A stretch of 64,000 nt of DNA. It comes from Halocatena salina (lineage in GTDB: Archaea; Halobacteriota; Halobacteria; Halobacteriales; Haloarculaceae). Shown piece after piece: positions 53,132 to 61,376 of this stretch; position 1 is the stretch's first letter, and the number at the start of each line of letters is the position of its first letter. Under the pieces are notes generated by a model, which saw only the letters and a program-made list of their open reading frames with translations, had not been told where the DNA came from and searched no databases. The position numbers were made by a program, and so were the translations under genes. Location of the stretch: NCBI RefSeq assembly GCF_023115355.1, contig NZ_CP096019.1, forward strand, positions 2,232,001 through 2,296,000, written 5' to 3'.

Positions 53132-54646
53132 TTACGTTCGTGTCGAAACGGTCTGATCGAGGATCTTGTTCCGATAGCCCGTCGCCTTATAGGACAGCTC
53201 GTCCGTACCGGTTATCTGCGATGCGGCTCGGAGTCGTCGCGCTTTTTCGACGAAACTGGCGAACTGTTCGGTCGCCCCCTCGTTGTAGTAGGCTGTGAGT
53301 TCGCTCGCCGTCTCGGCGTCGAACGGTGCGTCTTCATCGGCTCGGAACGACGTATTGACGATCGGCGGATGGACGATCGTGTTGTGGCGCATCCACGACG
53401 TCATGATCTTCATCGGGTAGGTGCTCGATTTCTGGGGCGGTCGGACGACGTAGGCGGCCAAAGGCAGGTTGTGAAGCCGCCAGTCGTCACGACGGATATA
53501 CCGTGTTCGTTCGAGCAGCGTCTGATAAGTGTCGTCGATCCCCGACGCGTCGGCGTCGTATGCCGCAATCACCAGCGCGTCGTTACGCATTAGTTCTCCG
53601 TGGAGGCGTTGAAGATCATCCTCTGTCCACCGAGCTTCGTCGAGATCGTCATCGATGATACATTTGTAATCTTTCCCTTCGTCAGAGACCGCTTCGACTT
53701 TCGCCGGTGTCGGACATACATCACATCCGATACACGCTTGGACGTACGCTTCCGTGAAATCGATCACGTTGAACGCCACGTTTCCCACGGGATCGATCCG
53801 AGAAATCGTCTGTTCCACGCTCGACCGCACGATGTCGTCGCGGTCTCGCGTGAGTATCACGCCGATCCGAAACGGATCGGGGGTCGACTCCGCAACCCGG
53901 GATGCTTCGGCCGTGTGTGCGATGTTTCGAAGTTGGGCCACACTGCTTACTCGGAGACCGGTTCCCATGCTCGTCTCTAGCCCGAAGTCGTCCGTGGTGA
54001 CGTCACCGATATCACCACCCCAGCCGGTACCGCCGTACTGGCACGTTTTGGGTCCATTGCCCACGATGTACGCCCCATGATCGAGACTCTCGAACAAGGC
54101 GTACACGTTCGTCGTCTCCTGTCCTCCGTTGCGTTTCGAACCACACGAAACGGTCCCGACCACTTTCCCGGAGAGGAGATCACGGTCGGCAGCGAAGTTC
54201 AGAAACGTATGCATCAACGATGACCGGTCACCGAAGTAGACGGGGCTGCCGAGAACGATCCCGTCGGCCCGCTCAAGCGCGTCAGCAAGCGGTGCCATCC
54301 GGTCGCGGTCGAGATGCACGTCCGCATACGACTCATCGAGACCGGCGTAGCTGGTGAGTTTGTGGAACTCGATGTCAGCTATCTCTTTGGCTCCATACAG
54401 AGCCGTGAGAACCAGCGCATCGCTGTTCGTGACGACACGGTCGTTCTGATCGGTCAATGCCTGAACGTGTGGTTTTATTTCCCCGAGGAAATCGTCGTGG
54501 TAGATATCTCGGTGTTCGAGCTGCTCGATCCCGTCGATGAGATCCTCCGTCGATACGTTGCGGTCGACACCGTCGACAGCGTCGTCGATTCCCGCTCGGT
54601 TGCGAATACTTCCGGCGATCCCGACCACATGAATGTCACCCGTCAT
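53132..54646 (-). CDS. Tandem flavodoxin-fold FMN reductase / iron-sulfur flavoprotein
   Basis: A 504-residue protein with two flavodoxin-like halves. The N-terminal half (residues about 5-240) shows HVVGIAGSIRN, the FMN-binding region GSPVYFGDRSSLMHTFLNF, GTVSCGSKRNGGQET, and NGPKTCQYGGTGWGGD, typical of NADPH-dependent FMN reductases. The C-terminal half (about 255-490) has CIGCDVCPTPAK with a later KCIIDDD, the pattern of iron-sulfur flavoproteins (Isf). ATG 54646 starts MTGDIHVVGIAGS. It heads a run with the PAPS-reductase-like and unknown genes, so it may deliver electrons for a reductive sulfur step. Confidence 0.78.
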   Translation of the reverse strand: MTGDIHVVGIAGSIRNRAGIDDAVDGVDRNVSTEDLIDGIEQLEHRDIYHDDFLGEIKPHVQALTDQNDRVVTNSDALVLTALYGAKEIADIEFHKLTSYAGLDESYADVHLDRDRMAPLADALERADGIVLGSPVYFGDRSSLMHTFLNFAADRDLLSGKVVGTVSCGSKRNGGQETTNVYALFESLDHGAYIVGNGPKTCQYGGTGWGGDIGDVTTDDFGLETSMGTGLRVSSVAQLRNIAHTAEASRVAESTPDPFRIGVILTRDRDDIVRSSVEQTISRIDPVGNVAFNVIDFTEAYVQACIGCDVCPTPAKVEAVSDEGKDYKCIIDDDLDEARWTEDDLQRLHGELMRNDALVIAAYDADASGIDDTYQTLLERTRYIRRDDWRLHNLPLAAYVVRPPQKSSTYPMKIMTSWMRHNTIVHPPIVNTSFRADEDAPFDAETASELTAYYNEGATEQFASFVEKARRLRAASQITGTDELSYKATGYRNKILDQTVSTRT

Positions 54647-54798
54647 GTCTTTTCTCTTTACTATAGATGAAACAGCCAATCAGTTAAATGATGTGGAAAA
54701 TACAGGTTTTTTTACTGCGAGTTTGTAAGGAACCCACGCAAAATGTTCTCACCGGCGTATGAGTAATGCCAGACACCGACTCTGATTCACTACATCTG

Positions 54799-55773
54799 TT
54801 ACGTGGAGCGGGTCGATTCAAGGGTATACTCCGGTTCGATTTCGGCCATTACTCGGTCTGCGATGATCTCTGTTCCGTTTTCGAACTCCGGGAGTGGTGG
54901 GGGATTGACGACGCACTCTGTGACTTCGCGGCTCGTTTCGGCGACCGCAAATCCGTCCGTTCCTTTCAGGAGCCGAGTGACACCGCGTTGCTCGTCGGTA
55001 AACGGACGGACCACACAGGGAGTACCCGCGACGGCGGCTTCCATCACCGTCGAGTATCCCGAGCAGACGACGGTTGTGGCCGAAGCGATATACGGAAACA
55101 GAGACGCCACAGGTTCCCACGCCGAGCCACCGACGCGTGTAACGTTCCGGCCCCTCGTTCGGAGCTGCGACGCGAGTGCGGTAACGCCGCTTGAGTAAAC
55201 GCTCGGTACGATCAACACGTCGATCTCCGGCGTATCGCTGTCGCCTTCCAATGCGATCGGCGGAACGCGGGTGACTCCATTTGGATCGGCGCGACATGGT
55301 TCCCAAACGGCGGGATAAAAAAATGACCGTGCGACCAGTCGGTGATATCGCGTGAGAACAGTCGTCGCTGTGCGTTCGAGCAGTTGCGTGTACAGCTCCG
55401 GCGTGTTGTGAGTAAGATAGTACACTGGCGTTCGAGTAAGCGTTGCGGCCATCGTGGCGAACATGTCGTCGGTCACGACCGCCACCGGTGATTCACGACG
55501 AAGCCACCCCGCTAAGTCGTACACCCGACGAACCGCGTTCGGAACGCTGTTAGTGATGACACCACCCCTGTCGAACTGGCGGGTGTCGATGAAATCTACT
55601 GGGGTCGGCACGTACGGCTCGTATCCGTTCATCCGAACGAATCGCGTTCCTGGACCTCCACTAGCAACTGTAACGGTTGCCCCTCGTTCTTCTAAGGCCC
55701 AAGCAACAGCAAGCATCCGCGTCGCGTGACCGGCACCCTCCGGATAGTGTGCGACGGCAATTCGTGGTGTCAT
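54799..55773 (-). CDS. MurG/UGT-like glycosyltransferase (GT1/GT28 fold)
   Basis: A 324-residue GT-B protein that opens MTPRIAVAHYPEGAGHATRMLAVAWALEERG, the acceptor-site loop of MurG/GT28-type enzymes (GxGHxxR). The C-terminal half has VLIVPSVYSSGVTALASQL, SLFPYIASATTVVCSGYSTVMEAAVAGTPCVVRPFTDEQRG near residue 205-255, a nucleotide-sugar motif. It starts 194 nt from the divergent ilvD gene and is 152 nt upstream of the double-flavodoxin gene, so co-transcription is possible but not sure. Confidence 0.8.
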   Translation of the reverse strand: MTPRIAVAHYPEGAGHATRMLAVAWALEERGATVTVASGGPGTRFVRMNGYEPYVPTPVDFIDTRQFDRGGVITNSVPNAVRRVYDLAGWLRRESPVAVVTDDMFATMAATLTRTPVYYLTHNTPELYTQLLERTATTVLTRYHRLVARSFFYPAVWEPCRADPNGVTRVPPIALEGDSDTPEIDVLIVPSVYSSGVTALASQLRTRGRNVTRVGGSAWEPVASLFPYIASATTVVCSGYSTVMEAAVAGTPCVVRPFTDEQRGVTRLLKGTDGFAVAETSREVTECVVNPPPLPEFENGTEIIADRVMAEIEPEYTLESTRST

Positions 55774-55967
55774 CGATTGAGTTGTGTTACAGCAGGTTCA
55801 AGTAGACTTGGATATCGCCCGCAGTGATCGCCGTTCAAAAAGTTGTTTATATTATATTTATATTATTAAACAGCAGTGGATTGTCAGTGTCGCGCCATCG
55901 GGACGGTGATGGCAGCAACATCTGACTGACACACGGGAGTTAAGCCGGTGCCGAGGAAGATATCGAT

Positions 55968-57692
55968 ATGGATCACAAACACCACCGGTACGGGAAATCG
56001 ACGGAGCTCCCGAGCCACGAGGTAACGGAGGGTCCCGACCGTGCTCCTCACCGGGCGATGTTTCGAGCGATGGGATACGACGACGAGGATTTCTCCGAAC
56101 CGATGGTCGGAATCGCCAACCCAGCGGCCGATATCACGCCGTGTAACGTCCATCTCGACGACGTCGCAGAGGCTGCGGTCGAAGGAGTCGAGCAGGCAGA
56201 GGGGATGCCGATCGAGTTCGGTACCATCACGATTTCCGACGCCATCTCGATGGGGACCGAAGGAATGAAAGCCTCCCTCGTCTCGCGGGAAGTGATCGCT
56301 GACTCGGTCGAACTCGTCGCGTTTGGTGAGCGGATGGACGCACTCGTCACTGTCGCCGGCTGTGATAAGAACCTTCCGGGAATGATGATGGCAGCCATCC
56401 GTACCGATCTCCCCAGCGTGTTCTTGTACGGTGGATCGATCCTTCCGGGAGAACACGACGGTCGGGAGGTAACCGTCCAGAACGTGTTCGAGGGAGTCGG
56501 TGCGGTGGCGTCAGACGATATGTCCGAGACGGAACTCGCTGAACTCGAACACGATGCGTGTCCGGGCGCAGGTTCCTGTGGCGGGATGTTCACCGCGAAC
56601 ACGATGGCGTCGATCAGCGAGGCGCTCGGTCTTGCTCCGTTAGGAAGCGCGAGTGCCCCTGCTGAATCCGAGGGGCGATACGATATCGCACGACGGGCGG
56701 GCGAGATCGCCCTCGATGCCGTTCGCAACGACCGAACGCCCTCTTCGATCCTCTCGAAGGAATCGTTCGAGAACGCGATCGCGGTGCAGGTAGCGATGGG
56801 CGGTTCGACGAACGCCGTGCTTCATCTCCTTGCGCTGGCCGCTGAGGCGGGAATCGATCTGTCGATCGAGGAGTTCGACGCAATTTCCCGCCGAACGCCC
56901 AAAATCGTCAACCTCCAGCCCGGTGGCACGCGGGTGATGAAAGATCTCCACGACATCGGTGGCGTTCCGATCGTCGTTCGGCAGTTGTTGTCGGCCGGAC
57001 TGCTCCACGGGGATGCGATGACTGTTACCGGTCGCACTGTCGCCGAGGAGATCGAACAGCTCGATCTGCCGGCCGAGGAGTCGATCGACGCGGACTTTCT
57101 CCGTCCCGTTTCCGATCCGTTCACCGAGGAGGGCGCTATCAAGATCTTGAAAGGGAACCTCGCGCCCGACGGCGCGGTGTTAAAGGCTACCGGCGACGAC
57201 GCGTTCCACCATCAGGGTCCCGCTCGGGTCTTCGAAACCGAAGAGGACGCGATGGCGTACGTCCAAGAGGGCGGTATCGAGAGCGGGGATACGATCGTCA
57301 TCCGGAACGAAGGTCCTCGCGGCGGACCGGGAATGCGCGAAATGCTCGGCGTAACGGCGGCTGTCGTCGGTCAGGGTCACGAGGATGACGTTGCGCTGCT
57401 CACGGACGGGCGTTTTTCCGGTGCGACCCGCGGACCGATGATCGGTCACGTCGCTCCGGAAGCGTTCGTCGGCGGACCCATTGCCGCCATCGAGGACGGC
57501 GACACCATCACGATCGACATCCCTGATCGCACGATCGCGGTCGACTGTTCGGACGCGGAACTCGATCGTCGTCTCGATGTGATCGACACCCCTGAACCGG
57601 CGTACACCTCTGGTGTGCTTGCGAAGTACGGGATGGCGTTCGATTCGGCTGCCAACGGGGCGGTCACTAACCCCAAAGCGAAGCGGGAGTGA
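55968..57692 (+). CDS. ilvD: Dihydroxy-acid dehydratase
   Basis: A 574-residue enzyme of branched-chain amino-acid and pantothenate synthesis that converts 2,3-dihydroxy-3-methyl-acids to 2-keto acids. Cluster ligands are visible in [13 protein letters not shown] near residue 52, [13 protein letters not shown] near 125 and [17 protein letters not shown] near 195. The C-terminal domain has [11 protein letters not shown] near 460, [22 protein letters not shown] near 480 and [15 protein letters not shown] at the end. TATA-rich DNA (55845-55870) lies in the upstream region. It stands alone. Confidence 0.96.
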   Translation: MDHKHHRYGKSTELPSHEVTEGPDRAPHRAMFRAMGYDDEDFSEPMVGIANPAADITPCNVHLDDVAEAAVEGVEQAEGMPIEFGTITISDAISMGTEGMKASLVSREVIADSVELVAFGERMDALVTVAGCDKNLPGMMMAAIRTDLPSVFLYGGSILPGEHDGREVTVQNVFEGVGAVASDDMSETELAELEHDACPGAGSCGGMFTANTMASISEALGLAPLGSASAPAESEGRYDIARRAGEIALDAVRNDRTPSSILSKESFENAIAVQVAMGGSTNAVLHLLALAAEAGIDLSIEEFDAISRRTPKIVNLQPGGTRVMKDLHDIGGVPIVVRQLLSAGLLHGDAMTVTGRTVAEEIEQLDLPAEESIDADFLRPVSDPFTEEGAIKILKGNLAPDGAVLKATGDDAFHHQGPARVFETEEDAMAYVQEGGIESGDTIVIRNEGPRGGPGMREMLGVTAAVVGQGHEDDVALLTDGRFSGATRGPMIGHVAPEAFVGGPIAAIEDGDTITIDIPDRTIAVDCSDAELDRRLDVIDTPEPAYTSGVLAKYGMAFDSAANGAVTNPKAKRE

Positions 57693-57721
57693 TCGGTGCT
57701 CGATCGGGACCTCCGCCTTCG

Positions 57722-58840
57722 CTACTCGTCTCCATCGAGTGCTGGATCGGATCCCAGATCTCGTGCGGCCGTGGGTCGTGGTGTTACCGGCCCACCACGG
57801 AACAGATCCGTGACGACGAGCCGAATGGCTTGTAAGGAGAACACGAGAATGATCGGTCCGAGAAACAGCCCATACCAGCCAAAGAACAGCCCTCCGAACA
57901 CGTACGCGAAGATCATCAGCCCCACGTGGATCTTTCGGCCGGCGATGTACGGCTGGATGAACGTTTGGGGCAAGAAGTCGAGAAACAGAAACGCGACTGC
58001 AACGAACAACGCGGGGTACACCAGCAGGGTCTCGTTCGTTTGTCCTGCGAGGATCAACAGGTAGGCGGTGATCGGCACGTAGATGAGTTTGCCGACGACG
58101 ATCGGAATGATGCTCGCAATCCCCGTCAACAGCGCCAACAGCGTGGGGACCGGGATCGTCACCGCAGACGGTGCAACGGCGTTGTACAGGTTGTACCACA
58201 CGATGGAGCCGAGCGTGATCATCACGATGGCGATCACGTTGGCGAAGTACACCGATTCGAGATCCGTATCGACCGCGCTCGCGTACGCGTACGCCGCGCT
58301 GTCAGTGCCGACTTCCTCTCGAAACCACGCCTCGATGCGGGCACCGTCCCGAAGCAAGTAGTAGACGATGGCGAGGATCATCGCCAGATGGATGAGCGCG
58401 TTCGAGATAGCTAGCACGACCTCAATGCTGGTCGATAAGATCCCCTGAAGAGGTCTGGACTGACGGAGCTGATCAGTCAGCGAGAGCACTGTCTGGGGAT
58501 CTTCGAGCAGCCGAGAAACGTCGACGTACGGGGTGATCGCTTGCCTGACCTGATCTGTGAGAACCATGTTGAGACCTTCGAGTCCGATGAGGAACGTGTA
58601 GGTGAGAAAGGCGAGTATCGGAATGAACACGAGAAACAGGGTGGTGATGGCTGCGAGTCGCCGGGCGTTCGTGAAGCGTCTGATGCGCCGGTTGATCGGC
58701 CGCATCGCGTAGTAGAAGAATATCCCGAACACGATCGTTCCGATGAAGGCGTGTGCGATGACGATCAGTATCAAGGTGAGGACGATCACCAGCGCCCACC
58801 ACGGGCGCAGGCTCGGATCGCCGTTGAGAAAGCCGTTCAC
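57722..58840 (-). CDS. AI-2E family transporter-like membrane protein
   Basis: A 372-residue protein with about eight helices of the AI-2E/PerM family. Markers are GIFFYYAMRPINRRIRRF near residue 45, the LRQ-rich extracytoplasmic region, FLDFLPQTFIQPYIAGRKIHVGLMIFAYVFGGLFFGWYGLFLGP near residue 300. GTG at 58840 is preferred (VNGFLNGDPSLRPWWALVIVL), giving the usual short N-terminus; the in-frame ATG at 59068 would add 76 low-complexity, poorly conserved residues. The transported solute is not known. It is convergent with ilvD. Confidence 0.85.
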   Translation of the reverse strand: MNGFLNGDPSLRPWWALVIVLTLILIVIAHAFIGTIVFGIFFYYAMRPINRRIRRFTNARRLAAITTLFLVFIPILAFLTYTFLIGLEGLNMVLTDQVRQAITPYVDVSRLLEDPQTVLSLTDQLRQSRPLQGILSTSIEVVLAISNALIHLAMILAIVYYLLRDGARIEAWFREEVGTDSAAYAYASAVDTDLESVYFANVIAIVMITLGSIVWYNLYNAVAPSAVTIPVPTLLALLTGIASIIPIVVGKLIYVPITAYLLILAGQTNETLLVYPALFVAVAFLFLDFLPQTFIQPYIAGRKIHVGLMIFAYVFGGLFFGWYGLFLGPIILVFSLQAIRLVVTDLFRGGPVTPRPTAARDLGSDPALDGDE

Positions 58841-59299
58841 GGGAATCGCCTCCGTGGGTGAGCTGCTGGTGCCGTTGTTGATCGTTCCATATCGGGTTGT
58901 CGTCTGGGACCCACTTGAGTGTCTGTCCTTGCTGATTAGCTCTCGCTGTCGATCCGTTCGTGTGGTTCGTCGCTGTTGCTGGGCACACTGTTTCAGGGAC
59001 TGTTCGCGGCTCGGTGAGCATCGCGGAGGCAGATGCTCACTCGTTGCCGATCGGCTCGTCGGCTCCACCGACGGCGTTGATCCGGCTGTTCAGGTCGATG
59101 GGCTCCAACCGCAACAGCACGTCGATGGTTCCCAACGGGTTGACGGCTCGCGCTGGCCTGTTCGGTCTTGTTGAACTCCCGGTACGGTGGGTATGACAGC
59201 AGTGCGTCTCGTCCGACTCGTGCATGCTGTCTCTTCCTGCCGTGTTTTCGGTGTCTGATATCTGTATGTATGAATTCGTTTATCGGGTGTGATCGGCAG
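58841..59299. other. 459-nt region left of CRISPR array, no supported gene
   Basis: The stretch between the transporter start and the most degenerate, leader-distal end of the array. Both strands have open stretches (for example 59037-59225 minus and 58960-59196 plus), but none has a start, ribosome site or family match. A decayed mobile-element tail is possible and is unsupported. Nothing else is seen. Confidence 0.45.
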
Positions 59300-59694
59300 A
59301 TTTCAGTGCCTTGGTCAGTGCTGGCACAGTTGAAAGCAACACTCGAGATGTCGTGTATGGCCTGTTGGATGGTTTCAATGCCTTCGTCGCTGCTGGCACA
59401 GTTGAAAGTGATCAACACGTCATAACACCATACGTTTCGTGCAGTTTCAATGCCTTCGTCGCCGCTGGCACAGTTGAAAGCTACGGACTGGCGGCGGCTC
59501 GAAGCAAGTCCTCGTTTCAATGCCTATCGTCGCCGCTGGCACAGTTGAAAGCGAAGACTTTCAGAGTGTGTTTCTCCACGAGTACGGTTTCAATGCCTTC
59601 GTCGCCGCTGGCACAGTTGAAAGATTACAACTGGTCTCTACGAATTACGAACAGATCGTTTCAATGCCTTCGTCGCCGCTGGCACAGTTGAAAG
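59300..59694 (-). CRISPR. CRISPR array 1, six 37-nt repeats
   Basis: Six repeats start at 59300, 59372, 59444, 59514, 59587 and 59658, with five spacers of 33-35 nt that are unrelated to each other. On the plus strand the repeat runs GTTTCAATGCC to TTGAAAG with CTTCGTCGCCGCTGGCACAG in between. On the minus strand it ends in GCATTGAAAC, the canonical archaeal 8-nt crRNA handle, so transcription is probably leftward. The leftmost repeat is degenerate (ATTTCAGTG start), as expected at the leader-distal end. The copy at 59514 has a one-base insertion. No cas gene lies in the window. Confidence 0.93.
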
Positions 59695-59813
59695 AGGGGG
59701 TGAAAATCCATGGAGAACCCAAATAAAGCTTTCTCCATCGGTCTCAGCGCCACCCGTCTTCGTGGACCCCCCCCTGTACACGGACGTTATAAAGGTCCAC
59801 GAAGGACCAGCAA
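59695..59813 (-). promoter_or_regulatory. CRISPR leader 1 with BRE/TATA and hairpin
   Basis: 119 nt directly right of array 1 that match, at roughly four of five positions by eye, the 119 nt beside array 2 (61213-61331). Read on the minus strand it carries GAAAGCTTTATTT, a BRE plus TATA-like box whose TATA is 28 nt before the first repeat, so transcripts should start at the repeat. An 11-bp inverted repeat (CTTCGTGGACC at 59758-59768 and GGTCCACGAAG at 59794-59804) encloses a 25-nt loop. It is a strong leader candidate. Confidence 0.82.
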
Positions 59814-59829
59814 CACTGTCCGGATCCGG

Positions 59830-60111
59830 TCAGACGAGATCGAACTCGACGCCGTCGGTGACCGCTGTGACTACGGCGTCACACAGCTGGCAGTCCGGAG
59901 CACTCACGGTTTCCTCGCTCTCCGTTTCGACGCCGATGCGGAGCGAGGCCTCACAGCCACACGCCGGGCATTCGTCGGTTTTGGCCCAGCAGTAGCGCAG
60001 GATCGTCTCTTCGATGTCGTCGACGGCCGTCGACCGTCTGTCCGAGGCGCGTTGGGACTCGCTCTTGAGCACGTCGGTACCTTCAAGGTCGTTTGGATCA
60101 GAATCGAACAT
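59830..60111 (-). CDS. Small zinc-ribbon protein beside CRISPR leader 1
   Basis: A 93-residue acidic protein with CPACGCEASL near residue 48 and CQLCDAVV near 73, which make a four-cysteine metal ribbon. No family is recognised. It ends 16 nt before the leader of array 1 on the same strand, so read-through would enter the leader and array. An inverted repeat, CCCACAC...GTGTGGG (60163-60181), lies about 52 nt before the ATG and could be an operator or terminator. Confidence 0.65.
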   Translation of the reverse strand: MFDSDPNDLEGTDVLKSESQRASDRRSTAVDDIEETILRYCWAKTDECPACGCEASLRIGVETESEETVSAPDCQLCDAVVTAVTDGVEFDLV

Positions 60112-60463
60112 GGTCTTCTGGTCGCTATGGAGACCATCGTCGGGTGGTTAGGGCACCCGGCACCCACACAATCCGTGTGGGATTGTAACGCGGTCGGCCT
60201 CCGATCACATCGTTGCCCCGTTATGATATAAAACTCTAGGCCATCGTGTCGGTCGTGTCGATGGATTGGTTCGTATGCTCCGTGTGGGAGCGACGGCTAT
60301 CGGTGATGATGGATACGTGAGCGATCAAGTTCACCGGTCGGGTGGTAGTCGTGATCGCGTGTTGATGGGACAGACGTTTGTCGTGGTGCTGGTTTGCCCA
60401 TGGGAGCCGGTCGGTGTTGCGTGGTTGATTCCCGTGAGGCTACGCATCACCTGCCGACGAAGT
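60112..60463. other. 352-nt region with no supported gene
   Basis: This stretch between the zinc-ribbon gene and the relic array has no convincing open frame on either strand. It contains the inverted repeat CCCACAC-aatcc-GTGTGGG at 60163-60181. It may be the promoter region of the zinc-ribbon gene and otherwise decayed DNA. Confidence 0.5.
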
Positions 60464-60574
60464 GGCTTCGATGCCTCGTTCCGCTCTGGCACAGTGTAAA
60501 GATGCGTGTCATAAACGATATGGCGCTATACCGAGCGGTTTCAATGCCTTAATCGCTGCTGGTACAGTTGAAAC
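60464..60574 (-). CRISPR. Relic CRISPR unit: one good and one decayed repeat
   Basis: A repeat at 60538-60574 (GTTTCAATGCCTTAATCGC...GTTGAAAC) matches the array-1 consensus at most positions. A second, badly decayed copy lies at 60464-60501 (GGCTTCGATGCC...GTGTAAAG), with a 36-nt spacer-like gap. Size and spacing are those of a working unit, but the 119-nt leader that follows arrays 1 and 2 is absent here. It is a leaderless fossil of the same family, read on the minus strand by the same handle logic. Confidence 0.72.
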
Positions 60575-60608
60575 ATAGCGCGGGTTTGAATCCCGCTTGC
60601 GTCTTCGT

Positions 60609-60700
60609 CTATTCAAAGACGTTTTGGCAGTTACCACATATCCAGACCCCTTGGATTTCGTTGTTTCGTCGCTACCGCATTCCGGACACTTTTTACTCAT
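60609..60700 (-). pseudogene. Frameshifted small CPxCG zinc-finger gene
   Basis: A 92-nt gene that opens MSKKCPECGSDETTKSK and in a shifted frame continues GVWICGNCQNVFE and stop, together forming a typical two-knuckle CPxCG protein of 30 residues. One base is missing around the AAATCCAAGGGGTC stretch near 60650. Without the shift, the reading continues out of frame into the CRISPR relic and makes a spurious 63-residue protein. The alternative is a sequencing error. Confidence 0.65.
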
Positions 60701-60762
60701 ATCCGATTGATACTTGCTTTGGGTCCATTAAAGGGGTGCGGTGAGTGGATTGTTTGCTGCAA

Positions 60763-61031
60763 TCACTGAAGATCGTCATCGTTTTCGATCGGAACGAGTG
60801 TCGTCATGACATCCTCTAATTCCACGAAGATGAACATCTCGTTAGCGCCGCCTTCGACGATCTCGAATTCGTATTCGCCGCGGTGTTGGATTGGCGTCGG
60901 ATCTTGAATAGTCCGGTCCAATGTCCCACATTGTTCTTCACTGATAGGAGCGAGAACAGTTGCCCGTTGATCCGACTGAAATAGAGAAACAACCGTTCGC
61001 TTTTCGTTTCTAATATTTCGACGGTCGTCAT
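60763..61031 (-). pseudogene. Frameshifted small acidic protein gene
   Basis: A 269-nt gene starting MTTVEILETKSE from ATG 61031. The rest, in another frame, reads RTVVSLFQSDQRATVLAPIS, then GEYEFEIVEGGANEMFIFVELEDVMTTLVPIENDDDLQ and stop, which looks like genuine acidic haloarchaeal protein. The first frame instead becomes Ser/Asn/Arg-rich. A one-base deletion near 60990 (GAAACGAAAAGCGAACGG) explains it. The protein family is unknown. It is the second such lesion within 300 nt. Confidence 0.55.
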
Positions 61032-61103
61032 GAGTGCAACACTAATAATTGATGTATCAAAAATATTTCCTTGTGGCACGAGGGCCTATCACAGTCTGAG
61101 ATG

Positions 61104-61212
61104 ATTTCAATGCCTAGTCCGCCGCTGGTACAGTTGAAAGGAGACCAGTGATCTCCCCCTACTCGAAGAGGGAGAGTTTCAATGCCTTCGTCGCTGCTGG
61201 CTCAGTTGAAAG
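61104..61212 (-). CRISPR. CRISPR array 2, two repeats
   Basis: Two 37-nt repeats (61104-61140 and 61176-61212) flank one 35-nt spacer. The right copy (GTTTCAATGCCTTCGTCGCTGCTGGCTCAG...) is nearly the array-1 consensus; the left one is degenerate (ATTTCAATGCCTAGTCC...), so the leader-distal end is again at the left. The handle ATTGAAAC lies on the minus strand. The array sits immediately before leader 2 and 165 nt from tRNA-Pro. It may be an old, little-used array. Confidence 0.85.
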
Positions 61213-61331
61213 AGAGGATGAAAATCCGTGGAGCGATCCAATAAAGCTTTTTCCATCGGTCTCATTGACCATCCTCTTCGTGGACCCTCGCTGTACACGA
61301 ACGTTATAACGGTCCACGAAGAGACCAGCAA
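61213..61331 (-). promoter_or_regulatory. CRISPR leader 2 with BRE/TATA and 13-bp hairpin
   Basis: 119 nt related to leader 1 (59695-59813). On the minus strand GAAAAAGCTTTATTGG gives a BRE/TATA box whose TATA lies 28 nt from the repeat, exactly as in leader 1. The inverted repeat is longer here: CTCTTCGTGGACC (61274-61286) with GGTCCACGAAGAG (61311-61323) and a 24-nt loop containing TATAA. It ends 45 nt from the tRNA-Pro 3' end. Confidence 0.82.
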
Positions 61332-61376
61332 TCCGCATATCCACCGCTCACCACCGATCGGAACACCACTAGAAAC

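Noticed and set aside
59037-59225. Remnant of a TnpB-type transposase left of array 1
   Set aside because: The frame has a vague transposon-tail flavour but no zinc-knuckle, no catalytic motif and no end repeats, so the call cannot be supported.
58993-59520. 175-residue minus-strand frame across array 1 with a repeated FNCAS..EGIE phrase
   Set aside because: The repeating protein phrase is just the translated CRISPR repeat; the frame crosses repeats and spacers with no independent coding signal.
59710-60231. Plus-strand frames 59710-60231 and 61228-61464 both opening ME..NKAFSIGL
   Set aside because: They run through the two leader sequences. Their shared start comes from leader conservation at the DNA level and they diverge right after, so they are not a gene family.
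60509-60700. 63-residue minus-strand protein beginning MSKKCPECGSDE
   Set aside because: Only the first part is zinc-finger coding. The rest is out-of-frame sequence, a T-arm-like hairpin and a CRISPR repeat read in frame by chance; a frameshifted 30-residue protein fits better.
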